NCBI GenBank assembly: GCA_026545765.1 | Contig: CM048840.1 | Coordinates: forward strand, 81,496,877 to 81,560,876 | Reading direction: 5' to 3' | Length of the DNA: 64,000 nucleotides | Source of the DNA: Plantago major | Lineage: Eukaryota > Streptophyta > Magnoliopsida > Lamiales > Plantaginaceae | Shown: positions 1 through 11,600 of the stretch, piece by piece | How positions within the stretch are numbered: position 1 is the stretch's first letter | Layout: the number at the start of each line of letters is the position of its first letter | Made by a program: the position numbers and the translations under genes | The notes under the pieces: model-generated | Told to the model about the DNA's origin: nothing | Database searches by the model: none | What the model saw: the letters and a program-made list of their open reading frames with translations, nothing else

Positions 1-1343
1 TTAAGATCGTCCATTAATAATATTTTATCGTTTCAAAAGGGAAAAAAGAACATGTAAGCCTCTAAATTTTGAAATAAGTGTTACTAATTGCATCAAGGGA
101 TATTGCAGTATTGATTAAACGTAATAATTGGTAATGATATACTTGCTCCGTCCCATCAATAACAAAAGATTTTCTACTTCTATAAACATTAATAAAAAAA
201 AGGATTAAAACAGGTAAAATTATGTTTGGAAAAAAATTGTGGTTACCCATAATAGGTGAACATTGATTAATTTTAACATACAAAAGTAGTTAATTAATCA
301 CAAAAGAAACCATGAACATTGATTGATTATTGTACATATGATTGTTGTTAACTACATGGATAACAAAATACCATTATATAGAGGGTAAAAGTTGAAGAGA
401 AATTTAGTTTTTTCAAATATCACAAATGCATCTATAAGCAATGCAAACGATGACAAGTTAGAAAGCATAATACAAATAGGATTTGGATGGTTTAGTTAAT
501 GTTATTCATAATATTTTTTGTCATTTCCAACTGTGCAAGCATCTCATGACAAACTATAGTTTATTGTCCAACCAAGAAGTTTATAGGAAATTTCAAACGT
601 ATAAAGATGATTATCACTTGTGTTGACATGATTTTTAACAAAGGGTCTCAAGAACTTTAAAATATTAGTTCCATTAACTTTCGATTAATTTTTTTTTTAA
701 TTTAAAGATTTACTTTCTATGTACTTTGGGTTTTATTAATATGTTTTAATTTAGTATATTTAACAATTATTATCAAATATATAATGTATGAGCATTATTT
801 AACTTTTTTATATGAGAATAAGGAGAAAATAAAAGGTTAGTACTTTATAAGAAAAATATACACACAAAAGAAGAGTAGGAATTTGTTGGAGATTAAGATC
901 AGATGACTTCGCACAAGATAAATAATCCTAGAGTTAGACCACTCTACTAAAACGCGTCAGAGTGAATGTGAAACGTGATGATCTCATTAAGTGATGAAAC
1001 TTGTAAATATGTACCATTAAATGCTAGTGGAGTTCCAACTTAGCTGGAGATTCGAAATAAAAGTAACGTAGAACATGAAATGAATAATGAGCAGATTATG
1101 CTATGAGAAAGACAATTGTACATTGAAAAAGAATAATGAATAAAGGATGACTAGAAATGAGAACGTGTTATCGATTGATTTCCTAACATTGTAAGTCATA
1201 ACATACCTCAAAATAAATCAAACCTTGATGCATCCAATATTTGGATTAGGTGGGATTTGTAGACTCCTAGCCCCTTAGCTTTATGTCAAAAGACATCTGA
1301 CCAACAAGATACAATACTTTTAGTTTACGTGGATTACTAGAAA

Positions 1344-1395
1344 ACATATATGTATATATGTATGTATGTGTGTATGTATGTATGTATAGATATAT
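1344..1395. repeat. (TATG)n / (TA)n microsatellite
   Basis: An uneven run of TATG/TGTG tetranucleotides ends in a short TATATATA stretch. It looks like an ordinary plant simple repeat in intergenic DNA. Confidence 0.85.
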
Positions 1396-1968
1396 ATACT
1401 CACAAACCACACCTAGTACCAATTTTCCTTTGTTCCTATATATAAATATATGAGTCTTAATAAAAGTTAATGCTGGTTACTTGTTTTGAATTATGTATTT
1501 CCTTCTTTAATTATCATAATTTCAACTAGATTATTACCTTTATTTGAATCCTTTGACTTCCAATTGATATTGACTTATAATTTCAACTAGATTATTATCC
1601 TTCTTTTATTATCATAAATTATGCACTTGATGCCATTTGCCGTTCTTGTTTTTCCTAAAAATGAAAAGATAGATTATATACTCCCATTAATATAATAACA
1701 TATAAAATTCGTTTAACTTGGTGATATCATGGTGCCAACAAATTTAAAGTGTTCGAGTGTTGAAAATTAAGCTTGTTTGAAAATCAATGGTCATCTTCCA
1801 AACATTCCATTATTGACAATTAATATAACAGTTACAAGAAAATGCACACGGCACACATGGCACAATGCCTAGTTTATCAGTTATCAAATAGTTCTTATCT
1901 TGAAAATCGTGTCATAGTTACTTGAGGATAGACTAATAGAAAAACAACATAAATCACATGTATTAAGA

Positions 1969-2047
1969 CCCACTTAGAAAATTCGAGTAGTCAATTCGGA
2001 CCCTGCTTGAAATATTCGTCGCCAAAATTGAGCCACCAAGTAATAAA
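1969..2047. repeat. Dispersed 79-bp repeat, copy 1
   Basis: This segment is repeated in the same orientation about 1.95 kb downstream at 3923-4002, with roughly ten differences by eye. The best matching part is AATTGAGCCACCAAGTAATA and the 40 bases before it. No terminal inverted repeat or target duplication was recognised, so its class is unknown. Confidence 0.75.
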
Positions 2048-2399
2048 AGAAAAGAATAATTGGCAAAGATACCCCACATAAACTGTCATCTAGCTCAATG
2101 TCACTTTTGGCTAACTCGACATCAATCTTTAGGCAGATAAACAACTTATAGACACGGTTGTCAACTCCTAAAGTAGTGCAAAGATTATTCATGAATCCAT
2201 GGCAATCACAAATAAGCATGCATCTTAAAGTAAACATCACAATTAAGAAAGATCATCAACACACAACCACAAAGCTGCTAAAACTATTCCATCACATAAA
2301 ATGGTGTAATCAAAAGGCCATGGCTAATTCTTAAAAGTAAACTAGCCTACCATTCTGAAAAGTAAATAAATAGAGTTTCGTTTAAAATTCATGATTGAA

Positions 2400-2640
2400 A
2401 AACCGAACCGTTAGAAGATAGCATCAACTCTTCGTTTCTCTTCCTTCGATCTCTTCAACTTGCTTGTGGTCTTCAATGGTTGTTGATTTGGATCTCGAGA
2501 TTAGGGTTCTTCTTCTTCTTCTTCTTCTTCTTCTCTTGACGGCCAGGGTTTCTGCTAGAAAGTGTGTGTGTGTGTCAGAGAGGAAGTTGCTCAAGTTTGT
2601 TAGCAAGTGAATGGACAATTTTGGCCTCAATGAACTTTAG
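2400..2640 (-). other. Simple-repeat-rich segment, possibly an old 5' gene end
   Basis: On the minus strand a 68-codon frame (2424-2630) contains an arginine run that is only the translation of the (AAG)n tract, so it is not offered as a protein. An AAACCCTAA-like telo-box word and a GAAACCCT word flank the microsatellite, as in many plant 5' leaders. That is the only hint of a gene; no downstream exon was found. Confidence 0.2.
2507..2534. repeat. (TTC)9 microsatellite
   Basis: About nine TTC units occur here, followed at 2562-2575 by a (GT)7 run. Both are simple repeats. Confidence 0.9.
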
Positions 2641-2815
2641 ATTTTTCCTTCCTGAAAAGGAGTTTTTTGTCAAATATTAAAATGGAATAGTAATTATAAT
2701 AATTATGAGATAACAGGAAAAAAATTTATTCATGTATTCTTTATGGGGAACTATTGCAAAACTAATTTTGCCTTTTTGTTCATTTAATGGTGTGAAAAAA
2801 ACCAAACTTATAGTT

Positions 2816-3070
2816 ATTGGTATGTGTATTCACGTATGGAATTTTTTTATGCTTAAGGTTTTAATGTGAAACTATTGTAGTCGCTTTCTGAAAACTCTTG
2901 GAACAATTTTATAAAATAATTCATTCAAGATATAATTCACGGCTTGTAATTGGTATGTCTATTGACTTTTAAAAACTTTGTATGCCTAAGTTTTTTATGT
3001 GCAAATATTGTAATTTCTTTCTAAAAACTCTTGGAATAATTTCATAAAATAATTCCTTCAAGAAATAAGA
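2816..3070. repeat. Imperfect tandem duplication, period about 133 bp
   Basis: The block beginning ATTGGTATGTGTATT at 2816 is repeated beginning ATTGGTATGTCTATT at 2949. Both copies carry an AAAACTCTTGGAA word followed by a TTCATAAAATAATT-like word. The copies have diverged by many substitutions and small indels. Confidence 0.7.
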
Positions 3071-3688
3071 AAATAATAATTTTTATAAATTCAATTTGAT
3101 TTTCAAATCATAAAACAAAAACACCATCTTCCATAATAGCCAGGAAAATTTACCATGTATACGTACATAGTGTTCAATGGCATTAAACAGAGGTTTTTGG
3201 CCTACAATCACCCCTAATAATGAATATTTCCAATAATCATTTCCTTTTAGCATCTCTAACGCAATATATTCCAAAGTGGTTGGATCAAAAGGTGCAGAAT
3301 AAACAAGAGGAGACGAAGAATCAAACCACTGATTACCCAAAGTGTTATATCGCCGAGCATGAATCTGTTGCCGACCAATATCAATATTCTACGGAAGTCA
3401 AGAATTAGAACTAGCAACTGGAATAGACGGATCCAAAGCCCCCTGAGCGACATTGACACTCCGCTGAATATTATCCCCAATTGCTAAATTAGAAAATACA
3501 GATACTTCGTCAATGATACTTAAATTCGCCAGATCATCACTCATACAATTTCCCCATAAAAAAAATCCAAGCAGCATCTTTATGATAACCCTTTCCAGAC
3601 ATGATGAAAACGAAAAGAAAGCTAGAGAAACAGATGTTGGAAAACCAAAAAAATGGTTGGCACACACTAAAGGTGAAATCACACACAC
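3041..3688 (-). pseudogene. Decayed DUF4283-like (LINE ORF1-type) fragment
   Basis: Minus-strand frames at 3398-3688 (start MSDDLANLSIIDE) and 3083-3340 (LEYIALEMLKGNDYWKYSLL) follow each other after a stop and a frameshift. Past a further frameshift, one frame reads EDGVFVL, a stop, then FENQIEF. The combination of an acidic MxDDLANL start, a W-x-x-S/A-L-L-G-x-x-V-G segment and a DGVFVxRFENQ segment resembles plant DUF4283/zinc-knuckle proteins, which often come from LINE ORF1. No zinc knuckle, endonuclease or reverse transcriptase follows. Family recognition is tentative; a profile search of the three minus frames would settle it. Confidence 0.4.
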
Positions 3689-3922
3689 TTGGAGAGAGAA
3701 ACGTCATTCTCATTTCGGTAGGTTCAAATGTGCATAATGATGTTGATTTCTCCGCAAACGTCTGTGAGATACGATCTATTTTTAACTTACAAAAAGATGG
3801 GCCTATAGCATTATTTCTTAATCAGAAACATGATGTTTTAAATGAAACCACTAATGTGACACCGAAAATAAAATATATACTTATATTTGATTTAATTGAA
3901 TATTACAATAATAAAAAATTGT

Positions 3923-4002
3923 CCCACTTATAAAAATTACACCGGTCAATTTAGGCCCTACTTGAAATATTCATCGTCAAAATTGAGCCACCAAGTAATA
4001 AA
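3923..4002. repeat. Dispersed 79-bp repeat, copy 2
   Basis: Partner of the copy at 1969-2047, same orientation. The two copies bracket the tandem duplication and the DUF4283-like fragment, so they could mark an old insertion, but no short flanking duplication was seen outside them. Confidence 0.75.
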
Positions 4003-4781
4003 CAACAAAATTATCATTCAATTTGTTTTTTCTTGGTAGATGAAATGGTGGGATCTCCATGGTTAGGTACTGCATTAAAAGACACCTTCGTGCATATGAC
4101 ATAAGTTTGCTGTCACGCCCCAAAACCAAAGCATATTGGCGTGACCGGACGTCTATCATGAGATGGGAAGAGAACCAATCACAATAGGAAGAGAGTGAAA
4201 GGCCCGTGTAGAGAAGTGGGGAAGACTTTCTAGGGAACTAGAGTTGCTCAGAATGGTGAAGTTTTAAACGAGAAAGCAAAATGACTTATGTAAGGTTGTT
4301 CAGAACGGGACAAATGCACGCTTACGAAAATAGGGGACTTTGAAGGATGGGGTTCTTCTAATTTAGTTGTAAAGCATTTTTAAATAGTGGAACATCAATA
4401 ACAAGTAAAACTCAGAGCTTCCTTAAAACTCCAACAAAACGATAACTCATTAATTTACTACGCTACAACTCTCAGAGTATGCTACTTGTCTACCCACCTT
4501 GACTCTAAGAAACCTCCATCCATAGACACTTCACTAAACATCTTAAATGGGGTGCAAGGGTGAGCTCCTGGCAGTTTTACTCGGATCATTCATATTTAAA
4601 ACATACATACATATACACTCCATCATATATATCAAACATAATCAAAATCGTTTGCACGGCACATTTGTATACAACAATAGCAATTCACACTTTTTAGCTC
4701 GATTAGACCTACACTTAGGCCACAAAAACCGTGGGGGCACACAGGCCGGCTTTCACGTAACATATCCCCTACCATAGAGGT
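4003..4781. other. Intergenic segment next to the first retrotransposon
   Basis: No supported reading frame. A TGTCACGCCCCAAAACC word at about 4112 resembles the start of some plant gypsy LTRs, and the text around 4546-4570 (GGGTGCAAGGGTGAGCTCCTG) has a similar LTR-like flavour. An eroded LTR is possible, but no matching end or duplication was found. Confidence 0.3.
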
Positions 4782-5663
4782 TGTTGATACGGAAATATGT
4801 CCAATCCGTCAAAGACGCCTCTGCAACGAATCCTAAGGCGTCCCAAGTTGTCTACGAGTCAGGGACCTTACAATCCGACCCTAAGCCCCCGCAAGCCCGA
4901 CTCACCCAGGAGGAAAGGGACAGGAGGGCTCAAAGGGTAGTAGGTCCGAGCCTGCCAATGGTCCGTAACCATGGGGCCCAACCCGGACACCCGTCCGAAC
5001 TCAACACAACAACCTCATAAGCAACCAAGTGAACTGGCACTAGAGAGTAAGGAGGTCCGAGGCGCAAGGTCCGAATGAGAGGTACTTGACAGACTAATGA
5101 GAGTATCTTATAGGTAACCCAGTACGGTCTGGACCAAACGTCCAGACCTGCCTCTTCGGACCTTAACCTGCGGCAGACTTCATCAAAGCCTCTAAAACAC
5201 TCACATTAATGACTAAACTACCCCTGAAAGCCCAAAGTGGAATGGGGCAAGTGTCATTAATGGGCCATGGGCCTATTGAAGCCTTGGTGGCTCAATCCAG
5301 ACCTTACACTTGGGACGATCTGGTGGAACCCTCCCATTTTGGGAGATCTCTATATATAGGGCACACTTCTTAAGGTAAGAGACAAGGCATAATCACTTCT
5401 CATTCCTGATACTTATATCGAGTTGATCCTCACTCTCTCGCAATTAAAGTCTCCTTCCCGTTTGACACCACGCAAACCGGGTATAAGGTTCTAACCCCCC
5501 CTCCAAGTTACTTGTGCAGGTCCTCACGTGTCGCCTCTTATCAGTATGACGGTTCTTACGGGCTTCAACTCTCTGGTCCTTACAAGCTAGGTGGTCCAGG
5601 TACTCAGGGAGAAGGAGAACAAGGGAAATTCATTTAAGTGTTCAGGGGACTTTGCCCTCGACA
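4782..5663 (+). repeat. E1 5' LTR (882 bp)
   Basis: Starts TGTTGATACGG and ends CCCTCGACA just before the PBS. The solo LTR at 34772-35312 (opposite strand) shares the start TGTTGATACRGAAATATGTCC within a few bases and the GGGAAATTCATT word near the end, which fixes both boundaries. There is no second copy of this LTR belonging to E1 in the window, so its age cannot be judged from LTR divergence. Confidence 0.85.
5351..5358 (+). promoter_or_regulatory. TATA box of the E1 LTR
   Basis: TATATATA followed by GGGCACAC lies about 570 bp into the LTR, a reasonable position for the U3/R junction. The solo LTR G has TATAAATAT at the comparable place. Confidence 0.55.
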
Positions 5664-5666
5664 TTT

Positions 5667-5682
5667 TGGCGCCGTCTGTGGG
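5667..5682 (+). other. E1 primer binding site
   Basis: TGGCGCCGTCTGTGGG begins three bases after the LTR end. The first eight bases match the complement of a plant tRNA-Asp 3' end; the rest does not follow the usual TTGCCGGGG, so either another tRNA or a decayed site is used. Confidence 0.7.
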
Positions 5683-5715
5683 AAACTTTACAAAAATTTC
5701 CGTTCTCTTCAGTAA

Positions 5716-7544
5716 ATGGCAAGACCAAGAAGGTCCATAAGAACCAACACTACTGCGGTTGGGATGCCCGCCCCAAGGCAAAGAGGCAGCCCACCACTCA
5801 GAGAGGCAGTATGGCGAGAGCCACTTCAAGAGATGCAATGGACTATTTGAGTGACGACCACACTGCTAGCCTCTCTTCGGAGGAGGAAAGAGCTGCTGAT
5901 CCTCCAATAAGGACTCAAGTACCCGGGGTTGAAGGACAATTTCCTCCGCCAGGAACACATGGTCCTCCTCCAGGGAGAAACTTCACTCTTCCAAATGGGC
6001 AGATTATTCGCCCAAGTGAGTTTGGGATGAGAGAGAACCAGTTTGGCCTCTTACTCACCACTATTCAAGGTTTCTTTGGATCGAACAACCTCCAGCCTCC
6101 CCAACCCACTCCTCCTTTGGCAATTCCAAGACAAGCTGAACCCGCACAATCAAGGAATGAGCATCGTCGAATCCAACAAAGGTTAGGGGAACCAGATCAA
6201 CCAGAGGAACTAAGGAACCTTCTCAATAGGAGGGCCACTGCTTTACATGAACACACAGAAAGAAGTCCGGGGAGACCCCGAGTAGATGAAGCTGGAACTA
6301 GTCGAAGAGTGGCCCTTCAGCCTGGGGCAAGAGACCACGTGGCAAAAAGCATCTCAATAGTTCCCGTTGATGATCTTCCTCCAGATGTGGCAATCAACCC
6401 AAGGACGGGCGAGAGGCGAACCGCCGAACAAAATTTATGTCCAACAGAAGGCCTTGGAAACTCAAATTGCGACCTTAAGCAAGATGGTGAAGGCACATGA
6501 GTAGGTGACTCTTAGAGCTCCCAACCCTTTATGTGATGAGATAAGAACGGAAAGGAAGCGTCCTAACTCCACTATCCCAAATCTTGAGAACTATTATGGA
6601 GATACTTGCCCCGTATGAAAGCAAGATGGAGACCAACGTCCTGAATGACAACAGGAAGGCTCTTAACTTCTCCAGTACTGTCTTTGGAGAAGCAATGGAT
6701 TGGTGGACCTCTTTGCCCAATGGCTCCATCAAGTCTTATGCGAATATCGCTTCTCTCTTCCTGAAAAGGTTTGAGAAAGCAAAGAAGAGAAAGGGATCGG
6801 TGAAGCACTCGGTGGGTAATCCAGAAAGAGCATGAGGATCTTAGAATCTTCCTTGACCGCTTCAATGCCGAAGTGCGCCAAGTCGAACCTCATAGCATCA
6901 AAGAGTGGGTCCGACACCTGTATGCTAACACTTACAATGACGATCTCAGAAGGGAGCTTTCCAATGAAGAAATCACAACCGAAAAATACTTGGAAGATAT
7001 ATGTGAAAGAGTCTTGTATGGTGAGGAGTATCGAAGAAATGTTCCAGTAAGAGCCGGGGCCAGAAAGGGAATAGAACCAATGAAACAAGAACCCCCTCCC
7101 CGGCCTAGAAAGTTTGAACAGAAGAAGGAATTTAGAGACAAGAGGGAGTTCCGCAGGGATAGAACCACTCCAAGAAGATATGTCGAGTATACTCGCCTCA
7201 ATAGACCAAGATCCGACATCTTCGCCTCTATTGTTGAGAAAAACTTAGACATACAATGGCCGAAACCTACAAGGAGCAGTAAGAAGAACAGAGCTTCGAA
7301 GGAATATTATAGGTTTCACAAGCACAAAGGCCACTCAACTGAAGATTGCATCCAGTTGAAAACAGAAATAGAAGGATTGATAAGGAGTGGAAAGTTGAAA
7401 GAAGCAGTGTATGAAGAAAAGCCCTCCAGGCACCAGAGAAATGAACGAAGAAGGGAGGAGCGTGGCTCGGAACCTCCTACAGGATCTTTGCCACCACCTC
7501 CTACAGAAATTCCACCTCAACATGCCCAGAGGTACCGCAGGTAG
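5716..7544 (+). pseudogene. gag: E1 gag (broken)
   Basis: Structural polyprotein that would form the cytoplasmic particle. The N-terminal part is proline- and charge-rich (best frame to 6500); a plausible start codon at 5716 (MARPRRS) lies in another frame, so an early frameshift is likely. The capsid region follows at 6584-6835, with a Retrotrans_gag-like block (AMDWWTSLPNGSIKSYANIA, then FLKRF). A further frameshift leads to 6873-7544, which carries IKEWVRHLY and a zinc-knuckle-like YYRFHKHKGHSTEDC. In that knuckle the expected first cysteine is tyrosine and the second is histidine, as is common in Tat elements for the second position only. At least three frame changes make a full product impossible. 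Confidence 0.8.
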
Positions 7545-7690
7545 CCTGAAGATGTGGAAATCGAGAACCTTCCCTATAGCGGGGTTATCAATGCCATAGA
7601 AGGAGGCCCAGCTGGAGGAGACAGCTGAAACGCAAGTAAAGGACCGCGCAACATCTGAGAAACAATGATAGAGCCTATGCTCCACCGGCT

Positions 7691-8119
7691 TTGAAAGGAA
7701 CAAATGCCATCACTTTCGATTATAGTGAAATTCCCCCACCAACGTCTGGTGGTGGAGACCTTAAAGACCTTGATGTTCCTCTGGTCGTCTCTCTAGTCAT
7801 CGCCACTTATAGAGTCAACAAAGTGCTTGTTAACACAGGGAGTTCCTCCAACGTCATCTCCAAGAGAACTGTGGAACAGATGCACTTGGGCAATATTCAA
7901 TACGGGCGAGTCTACACCACCTTAATAGGATTCGGGGGCTCTATAGTTCGCCCTATTGGAAGTATACCCCTACAAGTCTCTATGGGAACCTTCCCGACAA
8001 GAGTGACTGAAACGATCCTCTTTGTGGTAGTCGACAGTGTGTTCGACTATAATGTGATCTGGGGCGCCCATGACTCAACCAATTCAGAGCAATTGCATCT
8101 CCCCTACACAATAGGGTGA
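7691..8119 (+). pseudogene. pro: E1 aspartic protease with D-to-N catalytic change
   Basis: Would cut the Gag-Pol polyprotein. The frame shows the usual upstream Tat signature ITFDYSEIPPP, then LDVPLVVSLVIATYRVNKVL, then the active-site loop LVNTGSSSNVI. Retropepsins need D-T/S-G; here the aspartate is asparagine, so the enzyme is predicted dead unless this is an isolated mutation of this copy. The flap region GFGGSIVRPIG follows. It joins gag upstream through a frameshifted stretch (7545-7690) and runs directly into the RT frame, with a short overlap at 8116. Confidence 0.85.
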
Positions 8120-9790
8120 CGTTCCCTACTCCTAACGGGGTGGGAGAAGAAGTAGGTAATATTAGGGAAGCATGGGAATGTTACATCATGTCAATAAGAG
8201 GAGCCTCAGCACCCGTTCTCTCGGTCGCCAAAAGATCTGGGAGTCCTATCCCAGCGCCTCTTACTCCAGTAAGAGAAGAGATTAGGGCTGGAGCATTCAA
8301 AGAGAAGTTTCACAAGGCTGCAAGGATAGAGCCTCATGAAGCCTTAAAGGAAGTTCAATTGATTGAGGGAGATCCAGAGAAGATAACCCGGATCGGAATA
8401 GAGATGAGTGCTGAGGTAGAGATGAAGCTTATCACCTCCCTTAGAGACAACCGTGATGTCTTTGCCTGGAGCACTGACGACCTTAAGGGGATAGACCCAA
8501 GGATCGCAGTTCACCATCTGAACATGCATCCTACAGTAAAACATATCCGACAAAAGCGAAAGGACTTCGGGCCTGCTGAAGATGCTATCATAGCAGGAGA
8601 AGTGGAAAGGTTAATGAAGGCAGGACACATCGAAGAAGTTAGATAATCTGATTGGGTTTGTAATGTGGTCCTCATTGAGAAAGCTCCTGGGAAGTGGAGA
8701 ATGTGCAATGACTTCACTAGGCTCAACAAGTTTTGTCCAAAGGATCCTTATCCGTTGCCCCGTATTGACCAGTTAGTAGACTCCACCGCGGGATGTGCGC
8801 TCCTAAGCTTCATGGACGCCTATCAAGGCTTCTATCAAATCAGATTGGCTTATGAGGACGTAAAAAAGATGGCCTTCTTCACAACAGGGGGAGTCTACTG
8901 TTTCAAAGTCATGCCATTCGGCCTCAAGAACGCGGGCGCTACTTACCAGCGATTGGTGAACAAGATGTTCAGAGAAGAGTTAGGCAAAACTATGGAAGTC
9001 TATGTGGACATATATGGTAAAAAGTAAGATTGAGGAGCAACATGTAGAGCATCTGAACACATGCTTTTCCATCCTTAGGAAGTACGGGATGAAGTTGAAC
9101 CCCGAGAAGTGCACGTTTTGGCGTGAAGGGAGGAAAGTTCCTCGGATACATGGTCAAGGAGAGAGGCATCAGTGCCAACCCAGAAAAGATAAAGGCAATC
9201 TTGGACCTACCACACCAAGATGCTTAATGAAGTATGTAAGCTCCTCGAGAGTAATGGCTCTAAGCCGTTTCATCTCCAGGTCTGCCGAGAAGAACCTACC
9301 CTTCTTTAAAATCCTAAGGAAAGGAGACAAGTTCGAGTGGACAAAGGAATGCGAAGAGGCCTTGGATAACTTGAAGAGCTATCTCCTTTCACCTCCGCTC
9401 TTGTCCGAACAAGTAGAAGGTGAACCTCTCTACCTCTACCTAGTGGCCACTGCCGAAGCCATGAGTTCCGTATTAGTGCGGATTCAAGGTAACGACCAAA
9501 TGTCGATCTACTACCTAAGCAAGTCCCTCTTGGGTGCCGAAGCTAGGTATGTCAATATTGAGAAGCTAGCCTTCGTGCTAGTCTACACTGCCCGACGACT
9601 GAAGCATTACTTCAAATCTCATGAAGTTGTGGTCCTCACCAATGAACCACTCAAGCATGTCCTTGGTAAGACAGATCAGTCGGGATGTTTATCCATGTGG
9701 GCGATCGAATTAAGTGAGTACGATATCGGATACCAGGCTCCTTCAGCCAAGAAGGATCAAGTCCTCACCGACTTCCTGGTAGGTTACCCC
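8116..9790 (+). pseudogene. pol: E1 reverse transcriptase and first (decayed) RNase H
   Basis: The RT fingers start at about 8480 (DDLKGIDPRIAVHHLN). A stop at 8644 interrupts the frame, which resumes with WRMCNDFTRLNK, YPLPRIDQLVD, FMDAYQGFYQI (motif A aspartate present) and VMPFGLKNAGATYQRL. The catalytic YVDD box at about 9001-9025 is destroyed: it reads YVDIYGKK then stop, because of a small deletion and frameshift. The thumb/connection continues in another frame (SRFISRSAEKNLPFFKILRK). The first RNase H follows (9420-9780: LYLYLVATAEA, IYYLSKSLLGAEARY, VVVLTNEPLKHVL) and lacks an obvious catalytic carboxylate set, as is usual where a second RNase H has been acquired. Confidence 0.85.
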
Positions 9791-10098
9791 GAAGAAACTG
9801 AAGAAGGAACCAATAGTCCGCAAGGAGACATGAGCTACGTGATGCTCACTCAGAAGGAAGCTATCCCGGAAGAGGAAAAAACCGAAGAGAGAGAGCCTGA
9901 AGAGATGCTCTATAATGATGTCCGATTATGGGCTAAGTATCAGGAATCCATGGATGACTCCCTGAGAGTGAGGCACATGTTTCTCCTGGATGAAGTAGCT
10001 AACATTTCAACACCTGCATCTTCCGTGAAGAAGCAGGCAGGGGTCGCCAAGCAGGAAAACACCAAGGAAGACGAGAAAGTTCCCACTCTTGCAATGGA

Positions 10099-10504
10099 GA
10101 CTAAACTGGAATACAAAGGATGTTGGACACCACAAGTGGACGGATCCTCTACTGGAAGACTTGGAGGAATAGGAATTCTCCTTGAGAGCCCTAAAGGCGC
10201 TAAGCTGGAATACGCCAACACCCTCAACTTTAATGTGACAAACAACGAGGCCGAGTACGAGGCACTCCTCACCGGCTTGAGAATGGCGAGGTCATTTCAA
10301 GTGAAGCGAATCAGAGCTTATACAGACTCTCAGCTCGTCGAGTCCCAGTTTTCCGGATCTTTCGCCATTAAAGGACCCAACATGATCAAGTATTTAGAAC
10401 TCCTCAAGAAGGATGTTGAGCACTTTGAGCATTCACGCTGGAACGATTCAACAGGGAATGGAATGAGAAGGCCGACGCTCTTTCCAAGTACGCCTCTGCC
10501 ATAG
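10099..10504 (+). pseudogene. pol: E1 second, archaeal-type RNase H
   Basis: A separate RNase H domain follows about 300 bp of spacer. The catalytic residues are readable: D in PQVDGSSTGRLGGIGI, E in NNEAEYEALLTGLRMA and D in IRAYTDSQLVESQFSG. Placement after a decayed first RNase H and before integrase is the 'dual RNase H' arrangement known for plant Tat elements. The frame ends at 10504 after a shift near 10440, and a frameshifted linker to integrase follows (10534-10725, with DIFCYLKDGSLPSDPKEARR). The domain itself looks nearly intact. Confidence 0.85.
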
Positions 10505-10719
10505 GAATTCTAGACACAAGGAGCATCATCCTGATGACTCTCACAGATTCTTCCTTGGTAAACCCCACTGGTCAAGTCTTCCTCTTAGACGGCGAAAGGA
10601 GCTGGATGACCGACATATTTTGCTATCTCAAAGATGGCTCTCTGCCATCAGACCCTAAAGAAGCAAGAAGGATCCTATGCCGAGCCAACAGGTGGCACTC
10701 ACATGAGATGCCTTGGACC

Positions 10720-11600
10720 CCATGAGGTAAAGACCGTTTTGGAAGAAATCCACGCAGGGAGTTGCGGGAGTCACTCAGGGGGCCGAACTCGCTCGTAAGG
10801 TCATAAGGTAGGGATACTATTGGCCTACCGTTGATAAGGATGCTGCTAGTTTCGCTCGTGCTCGCGAAGATTGCCAATACTATGCCAACATACCACATCG
10901 CCCAACCAACCCTATGATTCCGTCAATCATAGCTTGTCCGTTTAATCAATGGGGAATAGACATAGTTGGCCCCTTCCCCCGTGGTACACACCAAAATAAG
11001 TTTCTTATCGTTGCAGTAGAATACTTCACCAAATGGGTTGAGGCCGAAGCAGTGGCCACCATCACAGAGAGCAGAGTAATAACTTTCATTGGGAAGAACA
11101 TCATCTGCCGCTTTGGACTTCCTAGGGTCATAGTCTCCGATAATGGAGCACAATTCTCCAGAGCCAGGTTGGAAGAGTGGCTCCAATCCTTCAAGATAGA
11201 ACAACGCTTCACTTCCGTTGGCTACCCTCAAGCCAATGGTCAAGTTGAAGCTACCAACAAAACCATCGTGAAGATTTTGGAAAAGAGGCTGAGAACTTCT
11301 CAAGACATCTGGGTGGATGATCTCGACGGCGTCCTTTGGGCACATCGCACAACAACTCGCACTTCTACTCAGGAGACACCCTTCGCACTAGTCTATGGCT
11401 CAGAAGCGGTCATTCCCACTGAAATTGTTGTGGAGACCCAAAGGATCCAACAATACCAATCTACCGAAAACGAAGTTGCGAGGTCTACGACCTTGAGCTC
11501 CTCGAAGACAAAAGGAGCAAGGCACTAGCTAGCATCCTCCGCTATCAAGATATGTCTGCCCGGGCTTACAATAAACATGTTTTTCCAAAGGATATACAGG
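10720..11600 (+). pseudogene. pol: E1 integrase, zinc-binding and catalytic core part
   Basis: The HHCC zinc-binding part is spread over two frames at 10735-10910: EIHAGSCGSHSGG gives the histidines and EDCQYYANI one of the cysteines. The core is open at 10914-11528, with D in WGIDIVGPFPRG, D in RVIVSDNGAQF and E in GQVEATNKTIVKILEK, the D,D-35-E triad. The frame then shifts and continues through RYQDMSARAYNKHVFPKD until element E2 interrupts at 11601. The last five bases, ACAGG, are the target duplication of E2. Confidence 0.9.

Larger units (their letters stand above)
1..2399. other. AT-rich intergenic DNA, no gene supported
   Basis: Both strands are rich in A/T runs and stop codons and no reading frame has a recognisable protein signature. 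It holds one (TATG)n microsatellite and one copy of a dispersed repeat, listed separately. Nothing else can be supported by eye. Confidence 0.6.

Noticed and set aside
2490..2520. Interstitial telomere sequence (AAACCCTAA)
   Set aside because: Only a single unit next to a CTT microsatellite; telomeric DNA would show tandem units.
3220..3933. Plus-strand frames of 62-110 codons near 3.2-3.9 kb
   Set aside because: They overlap the more convincing minus-strand DUF4283-like text and show no domain of their own.
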